Shown here: positions 27,285-35,723 of the stretch, piece by piece
Position numbering within the stretch: the first letter of the stretch is position 1
How the letters are laid out: each line of letters opens with the position of its first letter
Assembly (NCBI RefSeq): GCF_018687535.1
Contig: NZ_CP061295.1
Location: 1,302,001-1,366,000 of the forward strand
DNA from: Polynucleobacter sp. MWH-S4W17
GTDB lineage: Bacteria; Pseudomonadota; Gammaproteobacteria; Burkholderiales; Burkholderiaceae
Direction of reading: 5' to 3'
DNA: 64,000 bases
Made by a program: the position numbers and the translations under genes
Notes under the pieces: generated by a model
The model's input: only the letters and a program-made list of their open reading frames with translations
Databases searched by the model: none
What the model was told of the DNA's origin: nothing

Positions 27285-29084
27285 TTACTTGCTAGCAGGA
27301 TAGATATCAGACCAAGAGTGCAGCGCTGTTTTACATGGCTGCGACTTGGTCGCTAATGATTTAGCATTCTCCGCCGCAATACTAATACCGCCGGTTAAGA
27401 AACCTAGCCCAATGGAGACGGCGCTATTCACCACCCCTGCCTTATTCACTCCAGTTTGCGGGTTTTGTAAGGTTCCCTCAATTTTTACAAGTCCGGCCAG
27501 ATTCAAGCCCGTTGTAAGGCCTGATTTTTCTCTTGGATTAATATTGATATTGAGAGCCTCGTCGGCAAGATTGATCGTGCCCGCCAAGGTGATATCAAGA
27601 CGGTCCGTCTCAATGCCAACTGAATTCTGAATATTTACCATTCCACTATTGATGGGTAGGTAAGCAACTGCACAATTTAAGATAGTTTGATTGGATTTCT
27701 TGTACATTGGATTGATAGCATCTATTACAGTGATAACAAAGTCCCCGCCTTTATTGATGAACTTTGAATCTAATTTACTTTGCCCTAGTGAAACCTGAAT
27801 AGCGCCATTAGCTCGACTAGCTATTTGATGTGGGCTCATCCCGCTCCCCTGCAAGCTCCAAGCGACTTTTGCATCACCACCAGATACTCTAGAGCTTGAA
27901 TCAGTGACGGCAATAATTTGCTCTAAGGTAAAGTCTTTAGCAATACCCTTCACAGAAATCTTAGGCGTAGGGCTGGTGAACTGAGCAATGGAAAGTTGTG
28001 CTTGGGCACTTCCCTTGCCTACATTAAAGCTGAAATCGCTCGCATCAATCCTATCCTTCTGAAATCGGAGTGTCGTTTTGAAGTTAGTAAACGGCGCCTG
28101 ATGCGGAATCCCAAGCTCAGTAATATTAATGTTGATCGAGCCGTCAGCCAAAGGCAAAAGATCAAAAGGCAGAGCGTCATCGGAGAATAAATACTTTCCT
28201 TGGGTCTTGTGTGTAGATGCTTGAGGAGTTTTTCCAGCTGATCCAGCAATAGCAACAGAACCCGCTAAAGGTCCTAAATCAAAGGATTTTGAATTGAGAT
28301 TGATATTAAATTTTGGCAATAGATCTGGCTTTTTATCAATATCGCCCGTAATCGCAAGCGACTTACCGTTTAAGGTCAAAACTAAATCGAGATCTAGGTT
28401 TACTGGAGATTGATTCCAGGCGAAGTAAGCATTACGCAGTGAAGTTGTTTTACCCTTTAGATTTAGGGTGTAGTTAGCGCGCTGAACATCTACCAGAATC
28501 GTAGACCTTCCATCGCTAGCGTCTAAAGAAATTTTGGGAATGCTAATCGGGCTGGCTGCTTTTTCTCCGTCTTGATAATTGATATGGGCATCTACGACAT
28601 CAAGAGTGTTAATGGAGACAAGGGCGTTATTAGAGGAGTCGCTATTTGCAGACTGCGTTACTGAACCACTGGCAACTATCGTAGGTGGAGTGAGGTTCCA
28701 ATTACCCTCCCCAGCTTTATTGGTTTGTAAGTTCGACTCTAGCCCTCTTATACCGATTCTGCTGATTTCAACGCTACCTTTCAGAAGCGGAAGTATCCTA
28801 ATATCTAATTCAATATGCTTGAATACAAACAAATCAGGGTTGCTTGCCCATGAGGCATTGCTCAAAGATACCTGTTCGGCTTTTACGCTAATTGATGGGA
28901 AAAGACTCAGACTTACTGGACCGGCGATTTTCAACTCACGCCCAGTAGCCTCTTTGACCGAAGCACTCAGGAGCTTGGTTACCTGGGCAGGATTTACAAA
29001 AGATGATGCATACCATGCACCCAAACCTATTATGGCAAGACAGCCTATCAGAGCAATAAGAGAAATCTTCAGGGTTTTATTCAC
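27285..29084 (-). CDS. AsmA family envelope protein
   Basis: A 599-aa protein with one N-terminal membrane anchor (about 7-27) and the AsmA N-terminal motif (VTKLLSASVKEATGRELKIAGPVSLSLFPS in part). Long beta-rich repeats follow, and the AsmA C-terminal region (GDAKVAWSLQGSGMSPHQIASRANGAIQV in part). AsmA-like proteins form elongated bridges that are thought to move phospholipids across the periplasm. The length matches mid-sized AsmA proteins. It stands between two rightward genes. Confidence 0.85.
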   Translation of the reverse strand: MNKTLKISLIALIGCLAIIGLGAWYASSFVNPAQVTKLLSASVKEATGRELKIAGPVSLSLFPSISVKAEQVSLSNASWASNPDLFVFKHIELDIRILPLLKGSVEISRIGIRGLESNLQTNKAGEGNWNLTPPTIVASGSVTQSANSDSSNNALVSINTLDVVDAHINYQDGEKAASPISIPKISLDASDGRSTILVDVQRANYTLNLKGKTTSLRNAYFAWNQSPVNLDLDLVLTLNGKSLAITGDIDKKPDLLPKFNINLNSKSFDLGPLAGSVAIAGSAGKTPQASTHKTQGKYLFSDDALPFDLLPLADGSININITELGIPHQAPFTNFKTTLRFQKDRIDASDFSFNVGKGSAQAQLSIAQFTSPTPKISVKGIAKDFTLEQIIAVTDSSSRVSGGDAKVAWSLQGSGMSPHQIASRANGAIQVSLGQSKLDSKFINKGGDFVITVIDAINPMYKKSNQTILNCAVAYLPINSGMVNIQNSVGIETDRLDITLAGTINLADEALNININPREKSGLTTGLNLAGLVKIEGTLQNPQTGVNKAGVVNSAVSIGLGFLTGGISIAAENAKSLATKSQPCKTALHSWSDIYPASK

Positions 29085-29150
29085 CTAACCATTCTAAATC
29101 GAGTGCTAAATGCGGGACAAGACTGATCACCCGTAGACTAAAATGAGTCA

Positions 29151-29495
29151 ATGAGCACAGATAATCTACCAAAGTGTCCTGCCTGCCAGGAAGATATGAC
29201 CTACCCCGATGGGGAAAATTACGTTTGTGCCCAGTGCGGTCATGAATGGCCTATGGCTGCTGTTGCAGAAGAGGCTGAGGCTGGGCTCATTGTGAAAGAT
29301 GCCAATGGAAATTTATTGGCAGATGGCGATACAGTCACCCTCATTAAGGACCTCAAGGTCAAAGGCTCTTCCACCACCCTGAAGGTTGGCACCAAGATTA
29401 AAGGGATTCGTCTGGTATCAGGTGATCACGAAGTCGACTGCAAAACAGAAGCGGGCAATATGCTACTCAAAGCCTGTTTCCTGAAAAAAGCCTAG
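29151..29495 (+). CDS. yjdM: YjdM/PhnA-like zinc ribbon protein
   Basis: A 114-aa protein with an N-terminal zinc ribbon (CPACQEDM and CAQCGHEW) and the conserved C-terminal PhnA domain ([25 protein letters not shown] in part). It matches E. coli YjdM, once called PhnA but not a phosphonoacetate hydrolase in most bacteria. The function is unknown. The stop codon lies inside the terminator stem. Confidence 0.92.
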   Translation: MSTDNLPKCPACQEDMTYPDGENYVCAQCGHEWPMAAVAEEAEAGLIVKDANGNLLADGDTVTLIKDLKVKGSSTTLKVGTKIKGIRLVSGDHEVDCKTEAGNMLLKACFLKKA

Positions 29496-29516
29496 ATCTA
29501 CAAAACCTAGGCTTTT
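29486..29516. terminator. Rho-independent terminator after yjdM
   Basis: AAAAGCCTAG and CTAGGCTTTT form a perfect 10-bp stem with an 11-base loop. The T-run follows on the plus strand and an A-run precedes it, so it may serve both yjdM and the convergent DUF465 gene. The yjdM stop codon is part of the stem. Confidence 0.8.
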
Positions 29517-29544
29517 CCAACTTATTGCTTGCTTAGTTAATTAG

Positions 29545-29760
29545 CTAGTTGCTTGCCTTCTTTAAGACGGCATAAATCTGATCTTTTAAAAGGAGCTTTT
29601 CTTTTTTTAAGGTCTCGATTTCTTCTGGGGTACTCGGCTCTGAATGGGATTCCATTCTTTGGATCTTTTGATCTAAATTGTTATGCTTATCAAATAAATG
29701 TGAGAAATGACGATCTGTCGTTTTCAGCTTGGTGATGAGTTCGCGATATTCAGGAAACAT
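29545..29760 (-). CDS. DUF465 (YdcH-like) small protein
   Basis: A 71-aa helical protein with the DUF465 pattern: HFSHLFDKHNNLDQKIQRME and then LKKEKLLLKDQIYAVL. DUF465 proteins are short two-helix coiled coils of unknown function. It converges on yjdM. Confidence 0.88.
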   Translation of the reverse strand: MFPEYRELITKLKTTDRHFSHLFDKHNNLDQKIQRMESHSEPSTPEEIETLKKEKLLLKDQIYAVLKKASN

Positions 29761-29902
29761 AGACCCTCTTCATATTTAGGTTAGACAAAACTTCACGCTT
29801 TTAGTGTAGCAACCCTGCATTGCAAGAACAATGGCTACGTCCATCTATTTATTTCACCCCTACCCTTGTAATCCGCAGGAAAAACCCCATATAGGAAAGG
29901 CG

Positions 29903-29918
29903 AATTCCCCAGGGAATT
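29903..29918. repeat. Inverted repeat in the gap before the H1-like/YbjN gene
   Basis: AATTCCC and GGGAATT are perfect arms with a 2-bp centre, 60 bp upstream of the next start codon. It could be an operator of that gene. The rest of the 217-bp gap (29761-29977) shows nothing else I can name. Confidence 0.4.
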
Positions 29919-29977
29919 TGCAGTAATATCAGATAGTGCATCAAGCACAATAACTACCGAAAGAAGGGTAATAAACC

Positions 29978-30856
29978 ATGGCTACAAAGAAGTCACCAGC
30001 AAAAAAGAAAGTAGCTACCAAGGTGGTAAAAAAAGCCCCTGTTAAAAAAGCTGTCAAGAAAGTTGCCGCTAAGAAAGTGGTAAGCAAAAAGACAGTCAAA
30101 AAGGTAGTGAAAAAACCAGCAGCCAAGAAAGTGGCCGCAAAGAATCCTGCTGCCAAAAAAGTAGCAGTTAAAAAATCAGTGGCAAAGAAACCTGCGGCCA
30201 AAAAGCCTGTAGCGAAGAAAGTTGCCAAGAAGACTGCAAAACCCGCTTCATCTAAATCACCTAAAGTAGACCAATATGGTCTTGAGCAAGATGATGAGTT
30301 TTACGGTCTGTATTTTGCAAAGTCTACCAACAAGGGATTGGTTGAAGTAAAGCCCTGCACTTTCTCACTGATGTATTGGTGGAAAGGTTTGCTTGGCTAC
30401 CCTGACATGATCGAGATATCCAAAGGAAGCAATACTGCTATGTTGCAGTTTGAATCCACATTTGGTGGTGGCGATTCTGGCGAGACTGAGTTAACTGAAA
30501 AAGATGTGCTGGATATTGATCACATCATTGAAGTAGACGAAGAGGAAATGATGATCTCCCTCTACTCCTATGTACCTATCCCAGTGCCTGAGAAATTGGT
30601 TGGGGCTTTGAGCCTAGCCGTTCTCAACATTAACCCAGAAACTCGCTATGGCAGTCTAGAAATCTGCCCAACCGAGAATGAAAGTGGCGAAACTGAGCAC
30701 TTCTTGCGTTACCGTACTGCAACCTATTTGCGTGGCATCAAGTCTGGCAAAGTGGAGGCAATCGAAAGCATGGTTACCAATGGCTCTGAGTTCTTTGGTC
30801 TTGCTTTAGATGCAATGTGCGTCAACAAGTCGATTAAGAAGTGGTTGCTTAGCTAA
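29978..30856 (+). CDS. Histone-H1-like lysine-rich tail fused to a YbjN-like domain
   Basis: A 292-aa protein in two parts. Residues 1-90 are almost only Lys, Ala, Val and Pro in KKAVKK/PAAKK-type repeats, like bacterial H1 homologues and the AlgP tail. Residues 95-292 are a normal acidic globular domain (DQYGLEQDDEFYGLYF; NPETRYGSLEICPTENE; YRTATYLRGIKSGKVEAIE in part) that resembles YbjN/T3SS-chaperone-like proteins, a weak match by eye. GAAGGG is 8-13 bp upstream of the ATG. The tail should bind DNA or polyphosphate; the function of the fusion is unknown. Confidence 0.72.
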   Translation: MATKKSPAKKKVATKVVKKAPVKKAVKKVAAKKVVSKKTVKKVVKKPAAKKVAAKNPAAKKVAVKKSVAKKPAAKKPVAKKVAKKTAKPASSKSPKVDQYGLEQDDEFYGLYFAKSTNKGLVEVKPCTFSLMYWWKGLLGYPDMIEISKGSNTAMLQFESTFGGGDSGETELTEKDVLDIDHIIEVDEEEMMISLYSYVPIPVPEKLVGALSLAVLNINPETRYGSLEICPTENESGETEHFLRYRTATYLRGIKSGKVEAIESMVTNGSEFFGLALDAMCVNKSIKKWLLS

Positions 30857-30888
30857 GATCCAATCAATGGCGGGCTAACTAATCGCCA

Positions 30889-31146
30889 CTATCTACAAAG
30901 ATAGATATAAGTTAAGGGAAAACGGTCATTGACCGTTTTTCTGCTTTCTAGAATCGTCACAGTTCTTTTGCCCTGCTTCTTGCATTCTGCAAGAGCAGCT
31001 TCCTGAGCCTCGCTCTCTTTTGCAGTCTTAGGCGCATGTACACCAATCGTGCCATCAGATTGTTGATAGACGCCAAATTCACTTTGCGGTGTAGAGCAAG
31101 CTGCTAACAACAAACACATCAGTAGAAATAGAAAGCGACTTAACAT
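30889..31146 (-). CDS. Small hypothetical lipoprotein
   Basis: An 85-aa protein with a clear lipobox (LLLAACSTP, Cys at about 17) and a short soluble domain with one more conserved-looking Cys (LAECKKQGK) and a C-terminal YLCR. It is probably anchored in the outer membrane. No family is recognised. It is the gene after acr3 on the same strand, with an 80-bp gap that holds an inverted repeat. Confidence 0.7.
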   Translation of the reverse strand: MLSRFLFLLMCLLLAACSTPQSEFGVYQQSDGTIGVHAPKTAKESEAQEAALAECKKQGKRTVTILESRKTVNDRFPLTYIYLCR

Positions 31147-31163
31147 TTTGAATGCTGCCTAAC

Positions 31164-31194
31164 AGATAAGAGATAGATGAATTCTATCTTATCT
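31164..31194. repeat. Interrupted inverted repeat behind acr3
   Basis: AGATAA/TTATCT and GATAGA/TCTATC make a 12-bp stem with a two-base bulge and a five-base loop, between acr3 and the lipoprotein gene. There is no T-run, so it may be an RNA-stabilising hairpin or operator rather than a terminator. Confidence 0.4.
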
Positions 31195-31226
31195 CCAGTT
31201 ATGGAAAGCAAGAATTTACAGCCAAA

Positions 31227-32273
31227 TTAGGCGGCCTGGAAGAACTTCTCTTTAAGCATGAGTGCAACCGAGACTAAGCCCACCATAATGGGCACTTCTA
31301 CCAAAGGTCCAATCACCGCAGCGAATGCAGCTCCCGAGTTAATGCCAAACACAGCTATTGCAACGGCAATGGCTAACTCGAAGTTATTACTAGATGCCGT
31401 AAACGATAAAGTGCAGCAGCGCTTATATTCAATACCCATTTTTATGGTGATAAAGAATGTCAGTAAGAACATCACTACAAAGAAGATTAACAATGGAATT
31501 GCGATAGTAATGACATCAATTGGTAACTGAAGAATTAACTTACCCTTCAAACTAAACATCACCACTATAGTAAAGAGCAAGGCAATTAATGTGAGCTTTC
31601 CAATTCTTGGAACAAATGCATCTTGATACGACTCTCTCGACACAAATTTGAGTGAAATATATCTCGTTAAGAAGCCAGCCACACAAGGAACGCCTAGATA
31701 GATAGCAACTGTCTTAGCAATCTCGCCAATAGTAATATTGACAACAGAGCCTGCAAAACCAAAATATGGCGGTAGAACTGTCAAGAAGAAATAGGCATAC
31801 AGACTAAAGAACAGCACTTGGAAGACAGCATTAAAGGCAACCAAACCAGCAGCATATTCTGTTGAGCCTTTAGCAATATCGTTCCAGACAATCACCATTG
31901 CAATACAAGGCGCTATCCCAATGAGTATTAAGCCGGCCATATACTCCGGCTGATTGGGCACAAAAATGATGGCCAAGAAAAACATCAACGTAGGTGCAAC
32001 AATCCAATTGAGTAAGAATGCCAATCCAAAGATCCGCCTGTCTCTAAAGACGTCAGGCAAGTCTTCGTACTTCACCTTCGCAAAAGGTGGATACATCATC
32101 AATATTAATCCGATGGCTATTGGGATATTGGTAGTACCAGATTGAAAAGAATTAATGAATCCCTCTACTCCAGGGACAAAATATCCCAAGCCAATACCTG
32201 CCGCCATGGCAGCAAAGATCCAAACAGTGAGATATCGATCTAAAAAGGAAAGTTTGCTAGTAACTGTACTCAT
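31227..32273 (-). CDS. acr3: ACR3-family arsenite efflux transporter
   Basis: A 348-aa protein with about ten membrane segments. It begins [16 protein letters not shown] and contains [21 protein letters not shown] (core PCIAMV, with the Cys essential in the family) and [16 protein letters not shown], both diagnostic of ACR3. It exports As(III) by the proton gradient. The start overlaps the arsC stop by 4 bp, and it is the last gene of arsR-arsI-arsC-acr3. Confidence 0.93.
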   Translation of the reverse strand: MSTVTSKLSFLDRYLTVWIFAAMAAGIGLGYFVPGVEGFINSFQSGTTNIPIAIGLILMMYPPFAKVKYEDLPDVFRDRRIFGLAFLLNWIVAPTLMFFLAIIFVPNQPEYMAGLILIGIAPCIAMVIVWNDIAKGSTEYAAGLVAFNAVFQVLFFSLYAYFFLTVLPPYFGFAGSVVNITIGEIAKTVAIYLGVPCVAGFLTRYISLKFVSRESYQDAFVPRIGKLTLIALLFTIVVMFSLKGKLILQLPIDVITIAIPLLIFFVVMFLLTFFITIKMGIEYKRCCTLSFTASSNNFELAIAVAIAVFGINSGAAFAAVIGPLVEVPIMVGLVSVALMLKEKFFQAA

Positions 32274-32749
32274 GATTTGGCGTGAATTTCTTTGAGACTC
32301 ATCGAATCTAATTTCTCCAACGGCATTGATGCAAGAATATCAATGCGCTTCTTAAGTCCATTCATGACCTCAACAAAAGCCGTCTTTTTCTCCATATCGG
32401 AACCCTCTACTTTTGATGGATCAGGAAAGCCCCAATGGGCAGTTGCTGGACTACCCGGCCAAAATGGGCACTGCTCACCAGCTGCATTGTCACAAACGGT
32501 AATAATAAAATCCATCTTAGGAGCGTCAGGCACTCCAAATACGTCCCAACTCTTGGACTTTAATTTTGCAGGGTCCATACCCATCTCCACGGCAATTTCT
32601 CTAGCAATGGGGTTAACACTGGTGCCCGGAGTTGAGCCAGCAGAGTAGCCGACAAACTTACCACTAGGATGGGTAGACGCTAATGCCTCACCCAGAATAG
32701 ATCGGGCGGAATTATGAGTGCATAGAAATAAGATGTTGTATTGCTTCAT
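32270..32749 (-). CDS. arsC: Arsenate reductase, LMW phosphatase type
   Basis: A 159-aa protein with the P-loop CTHNSARS (about 10-17), and [19 protein letters not shown], which holds the further catalytic cysteine and the Asp region. The fold is that of low-molecular-weight tyrosine phosphatases. It reduces arsenate to arsenite for Acr3, using thioredoxin or glutaredoxin. It is in an operon with a 4-bp overlap to acr3. A second, closely related gene lies at 46346-46843. Confidence 0.9.
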   Translation of the reverse strand: MKQYNILFLCTHNSARSILGEALASTHPSGKFVGYSAGSTPGTSVNPIAREIAVEMGMDPAKLKSKSWDVFGVPDAPKMDFIITVCDNAAGEQCPFWPGSPATAHWGFPDPSKVEGSDMEKKTAFVEVMNGLKKRIDILASMPLEKLDSMSLKEIHAKS

Positions 32750-32766
32750 TACTGATCCTTAGTTAA

Positions 32767-33234
32767 TTAACAGCAAGATTTTTTTGTAATAGATGCTACC
32801 GATATTGCTGTCAAGGTTGGCGGCACACAACATGCATCGTCCCCGCTTTGAGCAGTATTAAAAACAGGGATTATGTCTAGGGTATGAAATGTTTCCCATG
32901 GAATACCTGCAGGATCATTGACCCAATACTTATCTGATTTTGCATAACAACATGCGGTACCCATCTCCTCGATTACCCCCTCGTCAATCGTATCGAGGCG
33001 CATCTTCATCTCTTCAAGCTCAATATTGTTTTCTACCTGAATACCTAAATGATTAATACCCATGGGGGCTCCACGAGCTGAAATAGCAAAATTAACTTTA
33101 GGATCCTCTAGCTGCCATTTTGCGTAATCGCCCTTAAGAATAGTTGGCCCACACCCAAACATCTTCGCGTAAAAAGGAATAGAGGATGGAATGTCAGTCA
33201 CCGCCACGTGAACATGAAGTCTTTTCATTTGCAA
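32767..33234 (-). CDS. arsI: ArsI/CadI-type glyoxalase-fold metal resistance protein
   Basis: A 155-aa protein of the vicinal-oxygen-chelate fold. It opens with KRLHVHVAVTDI and has NHLGIQVEN and WVNDPAGIPWETFHT. The vicinal Cys pair in MGTACCYAKSD (about 95-96) and a C-terminal DDACCVPP are typical of ArsI/CadI, where the pair binds trivalent organoarsenicals. ArsI cleaves the carbon-arsenic bond of methylarsenite. The gene overlaps arsR by 10 bp. Whether this copy is a true lyase or a CadI-like protein cannot be told by eye. Confidence 0.82.
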   Translation of the reverse strand: MQMKRLHVHVAVTDIPSSIPFYAKMFGCGPTILKGDYAKWQLEDPKVNFAISARGAPMGINHLGIQVENNIELEEMKMRLDTIDEGVIEEMGTACCYAKSDKYWVNDPAGIPWETFHTLDIIPVFNTAQSGDDACCVPPTLTAISVASITKKSCC

Positions 33235-33551
33235 ATCACTTTCTTTTTCTTTACTGACTCACAAGAATTTCCACCGCAGCAGTTTTCAAGTAAGAACCCG
33301 CTTAACTCTTGAACTAAGTTTGCATTGGGTCGATAGATGAGATTGCGACTTTGACGCTCTACTGAGAATAGATCAGCGCCAACCAGTTCTTTAAGGTGGA
33401 AGCTGAGTGTGGCATTGGCAATACCTAATTTTTCAATAATCTCACTAGGCGTTAATCCAGTATCTCCACGCTGCACCACCAAACGAAAGATATTTAAGCG
33501 GGTCTCTTGGCCCAGCGCCAGGAACACCTTGATAGCATCAGTATTTTTCAT
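33225..33551 (-). CDS. arsR: ArsR family arsenic-responsive repressor
   Basis: A 108-aa winged-helix repressor: LALGQETRLNIFRLVVQ, LTPSEIIEKLGIANATLSFHLKEL (shown in part) and SVERQSRNLIYR. The As(III)-binding site is probably the C-terminal ENCCGGNSC cluster rather than the classical helix-5 CxC. It heads the leftward ars operon. A perfect TATAAT is 8 bp before the ATG, so the transcript would begin at or near the start codon. Confidence 0.92.
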   Translation of the reverse strand: MKNTDAIKVFLALGQETRLNIFRLVVQRGDTGLTPSEIIEKLGIANATLSFHLKELVGADLFSVERQSRNLIYRPNANLVQELSGFLLENCCGGNSCESVKKKKVICK

Positions 33552-33566
33552 ATTTCCAATTATATC

Positions 33567-33580
33567 GAAATATATATTTC
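33567..33580. promoter_or_regulatory. ArsR operator palindrome in the arsR promoter
   Basis: GAAATATATATTTC is a perfect 14-bp palindrome. On the minus strand it lies between a -35-like TTGTAA (33585-33590) and a consensus -10 TATAAT (33559-33564), so a bound repressor would block the promoter. The 20-bp -35/-10 spacing is longer than usual. Confidence 0.65.
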
Positions 33581-33594
33581 TTTCTTACAAGCGA

Positions 33595-33627
33595 TGTCAC
33601 AAAACTGACATATATGTGTCACATATG
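33595..33627 (+). promoter_or_regulatory. Triple Pho box before the H1-like/ppk2 operon
   Basis: Three head-to-tail 11-bp repeats: TGTCACAAAAC, TGACATATATG and TGTCACATATG. The core and the 11-bp period match PhoB sites. Five bp after the last repeat is AAATAG (33633-33638), a poor -10 but at the distance found at the other Pho boxes here. The next gene starts at 33695. Confidence 0.72.
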
Positions 33628-33694
33628 CTTGAAAATAGGAGAAATAAAACGTAGGATCGGGTAATTAGATATACCAATCCACCTAGGAATCAGC

Positions 33695-33985
33695 ATGAGC
33701 CAGAAGAAATTAGTAAAGCAGCTATTAAAAAAGCTTGATAAATTAGAGTCCGATAGAGAAAAGCTCATAGACAAGCTTGGAAAAGCACTAGATAAGTTAG
33801 ATAAAAAAGTAGCCACCAAAAAAGCTCCGGCCAAGAAAGCTGTGACAAAAAAGGTTCCTGCGAAGAAGGCTCCCGCAAAGAAAGTCGCCGCCAAAAAGAC
33901 GCCCACGAAGAAAGCGCCTGCTAAAAAAGCTGCCTCCAAAAAGTCTGCTCCTCCACAGCCATCAAATACAAATGAAGCAAGCTAA
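33695..33985 (+). CDS. Histone-H1-like AAK-repeat protein in the ppk2 operon
   Basis: A 96-aa protein. Residues 1-40 are a charged helix suited to a coiled coil (LVKQLLKKLDKLESDREK in part). Residues 41-85 are Lys/Ala/Pro repeats (KKAPAKKA type), and a short Ser/Pro/Asn end follows. AGGA lies before the ATG. The stop and the ATG of ppk2 share one base (TAATG), so the two are translationally coupled. The lysine-rich part resembles Pseudomonas AlgP, an H1-like protein linked to polyphosphate-granule placement, and PHB-granule protein PhaM. With PPK2 behind it and a Pho box in front, binding to polyphosphate or the nucleoid is a reasonable inference. Confidence 0.75.
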   Translation: MSQKKLVKQLLKKLDKLESDREKLIDKLGKALDKLDKKVATKKAPAKKAVTKKVPAKKAPAKKVAAKKTPTKKAPAKKAASKKSAPPQPSNTNEAS

Positions 33986-34758
33986 TGGGCCAAAAAGGCA
34001 AAGATAAACTAGAGCGATCTAGCTATGATGATCAACTTCGTTTATTGCAAATTGAGTTGGTTAAGCTACAAAATAGTTTAATAAGCAAAGGTGATCAAAT
34101 ATTGGTCATTCTTGAGGGCCGTGATACGGCAGGCAAGGATGGCACTATTAAAGTCATCACTCAACACTTAAGCCCTAGAGAAACTCGCGTGGTTGCACTT
34201 GGCAAACCATCTGATAGCGAATCTGCTGAATGGTACTTTCAAAGATATGTAGCAGAACTACCCAAGAAAGGTGACTTTGTTCTATTCAATCGCAGTTGGT
34301 ACAACCGTGCCGGCGTTGAGAAGGTCATGAATTTCTGTACCAAGCCGCAATATGCCAACTTTATGGGAACCGTAAATGAGTTTGAGTCCATCTTGGCCAG
34401 CTCAGGCATGACTATTCTTAAATATTATTTAGATATCTCTAAAAAGGAACAGGCTGCTCGTCTTGCAGATAGAGCTAAGGATCCACTCAAGCAATGGAAG
34501 ATTAGCCCGATTGATCAGCAAGCGCAGAAATATTGGAATGCCTATAGCAAGTGTAGAAATGACATGCTAGAAAAAACTAGCCCTAAGGATGCACCCTGGA
34601 TCATCGTGAAAGCGAACGATAAAAAAGTTGCTCATCTCAACATGATTCAAGATCTGCTATCAAGAGTCACGTATCCTGGCAAAGATAAAAACTTGCTGAA
34701 GGCTAGCAAAGATATTGTCTTCACGTGGGACGGCAATCTATCTAAGCTCGAAAAATAA
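33985..34758 (+). CDS. ppk2: PPK2-family polyphosphate kinase (first copy)
   Basis: A 257-aa single-domain PPK2. Walker A is EGRDTAGKDG (about 44-53), the Walker B region is FNRSWYNRAGVE, and the lid motif is DPLKQWKISPID. PPK2 enzymes transfer phosphate between polyphosphate and nucleoside mono- or diphosphates. The residue after the GRD-x-A-GK-D pattern agrees with class I or III, and I cannot separate ADP- from AMP-specific forms by eye. It is coupled to the AAK gene upstream and ends 4 bp from the end of the second, convergent ppk2. Confidence 0.92.
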   Translation: MGQKGKDKLERSSYDDQLRLLQIELVKLQNSLISKGDQILVILEGRDTAGKDGTIKVITQHLSPRETRVVALGKPSDSESAEWYFQRYVAELPKKGDFVLFNRSWYNRAGVEKVMNFCTKPQYANFMGTVNEFESILASSGMTILKYYLDISKKEQAARLADRAKDPLKQWKISPIDQQAQKYWNAYSKCRNDMLEKTSPKDAPWIIVKANDKKVAHLNMIQDLLSRVTYPGKDKNLLKASKDIVFTWDGNLSKLEK

Positions 34759-34762
34759 GCCT

Positions 34763-35668
34763 TCAGAAAACCTCTGGAACATACATTTCAGGCGGTACTG
34801 GCCCACGTAGATAGTCTGGATTGTGCACGCGCTTTGGCAAAGTAATCTCTGGGTGATCAATCTCTTGATAGGGAATTTGATTCAATAAATGCGTAATGCA
34901 GTTGAGACGTGCTTTTTTCTTATCATTGGCGGCGACCACCCACCAAGGAGCCTCAGGAATGTGCGTACGTTCAAGCATGGTTTCTTTGGCCTTTGTATAA
35001 GCCTCCCAAAGCCTTCTTGCTTCCAGGTCCATTGGGCTTAACTTCCACTGCTTTAACGGATCATGAATACGCATCATGAAGCGGTTATATTGCTCGTCAT
35101 CTGAGATAGAGAACCAGTACTTGATCAAGATAACGCCTGAACTAATCATCATGCGCTCAAGGTCAGGAACTGTTCTTAGAAATTCTTCGTACTCATTATC
35201 AGTACAAAAACCCATTACCCTCTCAACGCCAGCACGGTTGTACCAACTTCTATCAAATAAAACGATCTCGCCGCCAGCAGGCAACTGGGATATATATCTT
35301 TGAAAGTACCACTGTGTTTTCTCGCGCTCGTTCGGCGCAGGTAGGGCAACCACTTTGCATACACGCGGGTTAAGTCTCTGAGTGATTCGCTTGATCGCGC
35401 CGCCCTTACCTGCAGAATCACGACCTTCAAATAAGACTGCAACTTTGAGTTTATTGGCTACAACCCAGTCTTGGAGCTTAACTAATTCACCCTGAAGTCT
35501 AAAAAGCTCACGAAAGTAGACATTACGTGGAATTTGAGAGCTCTCACTTCCATCGTGCGATAGACGATCATCATCGAGCTCCATTTCAAGCTCTTCGTCC
35601 ATGCTATCCAGAATCTCTTCTTGGGCACGGCGATACCAGTCGGCCATTTCGTTATGCTTCGATGTCAT
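34763..35668 (-). CDS. ppk2: PPK2-family polyphosphate kinase (second copy)
   Basis: A 301-aa PPK2 with the same active-site parts: EGRDSAGKGG (about 81-90), FDRSWYNRAGVER and DPLKQWKLSPMD. It has an acidic N-terminal extension of about 45 residues (DEELEMELDDD), absent in the first copy, as in class I PPK2. AGGAG is 10 bp before the ATG, and a Pho box with a TATAAA -10 lies directly upstream. Two differently built paralogues facing each other suggest different nucleotide preference or direction of reaction. Confidence 0.92.
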   Translation of the reverse strand: MTSKHNEMADWYRRAQEEILDSMDEELEMELDDDRLSHDGSESSQIPRNVYFRELFRLQGELVKLQDWVVANKLKVAVLFEGRDSAGKGGAIKRITQRLNPRVCKVVALPAPNEREKTQWYFQRYISQLPAGGEIVLFDRSWYNRAGVERVMGFCTDNEYEEFLRTVPDLERMMISSGVILIKYWFSISDDEQYNRFMMRIHDPLKQWKLSPMDLEARRLWEAYTKAKETMLERTHIPEAPWWVVAANDKKKARLNCITHLLNQIPYQEIDHPEITLPKRVHNPDYLRGPVPPEMYVPEVF

Positions 35669-35701
35669 TGGTTTACGCTCCTAGACTAGATTTATAGCTA
35701 G

Positions 35702-35723
35702 AAATGATGACACATTTATTACA
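35702..35723 (-). promoter_or_regulatory. Pho box and promoter of the second ppk2
   Basis: On the minus strand, TGTAATAAATG and TGTCATCATTT are adjacent 11-bp repeats. Five bp further is TATAAA (35691-35696), a good -10. The box overlaps the stop codon of the olsA-like gene, so ppk2 has its own promoter at the end of its upstream neighbour. Confidence 0.78.

Noticed and set aside
29941..30228. Long minus-strand frame of Ala/Phe/Thr repeats
   Set aside because: It is the antisense of the Lys/Ala repeat coding region at 29978; the low-complexity codons keep the opposite frame open. The same holds for 33619-33939 opposite the AAK gene.
33695..33985. Eukaryotic histone contamination or transfer
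   Set aside because: Lys/Ala/Pro-repeat H1-like proteins are common in betaproteobacteria; the gene has a bacterial Shine-Dalgarno sequence and is coupled to ppk2.
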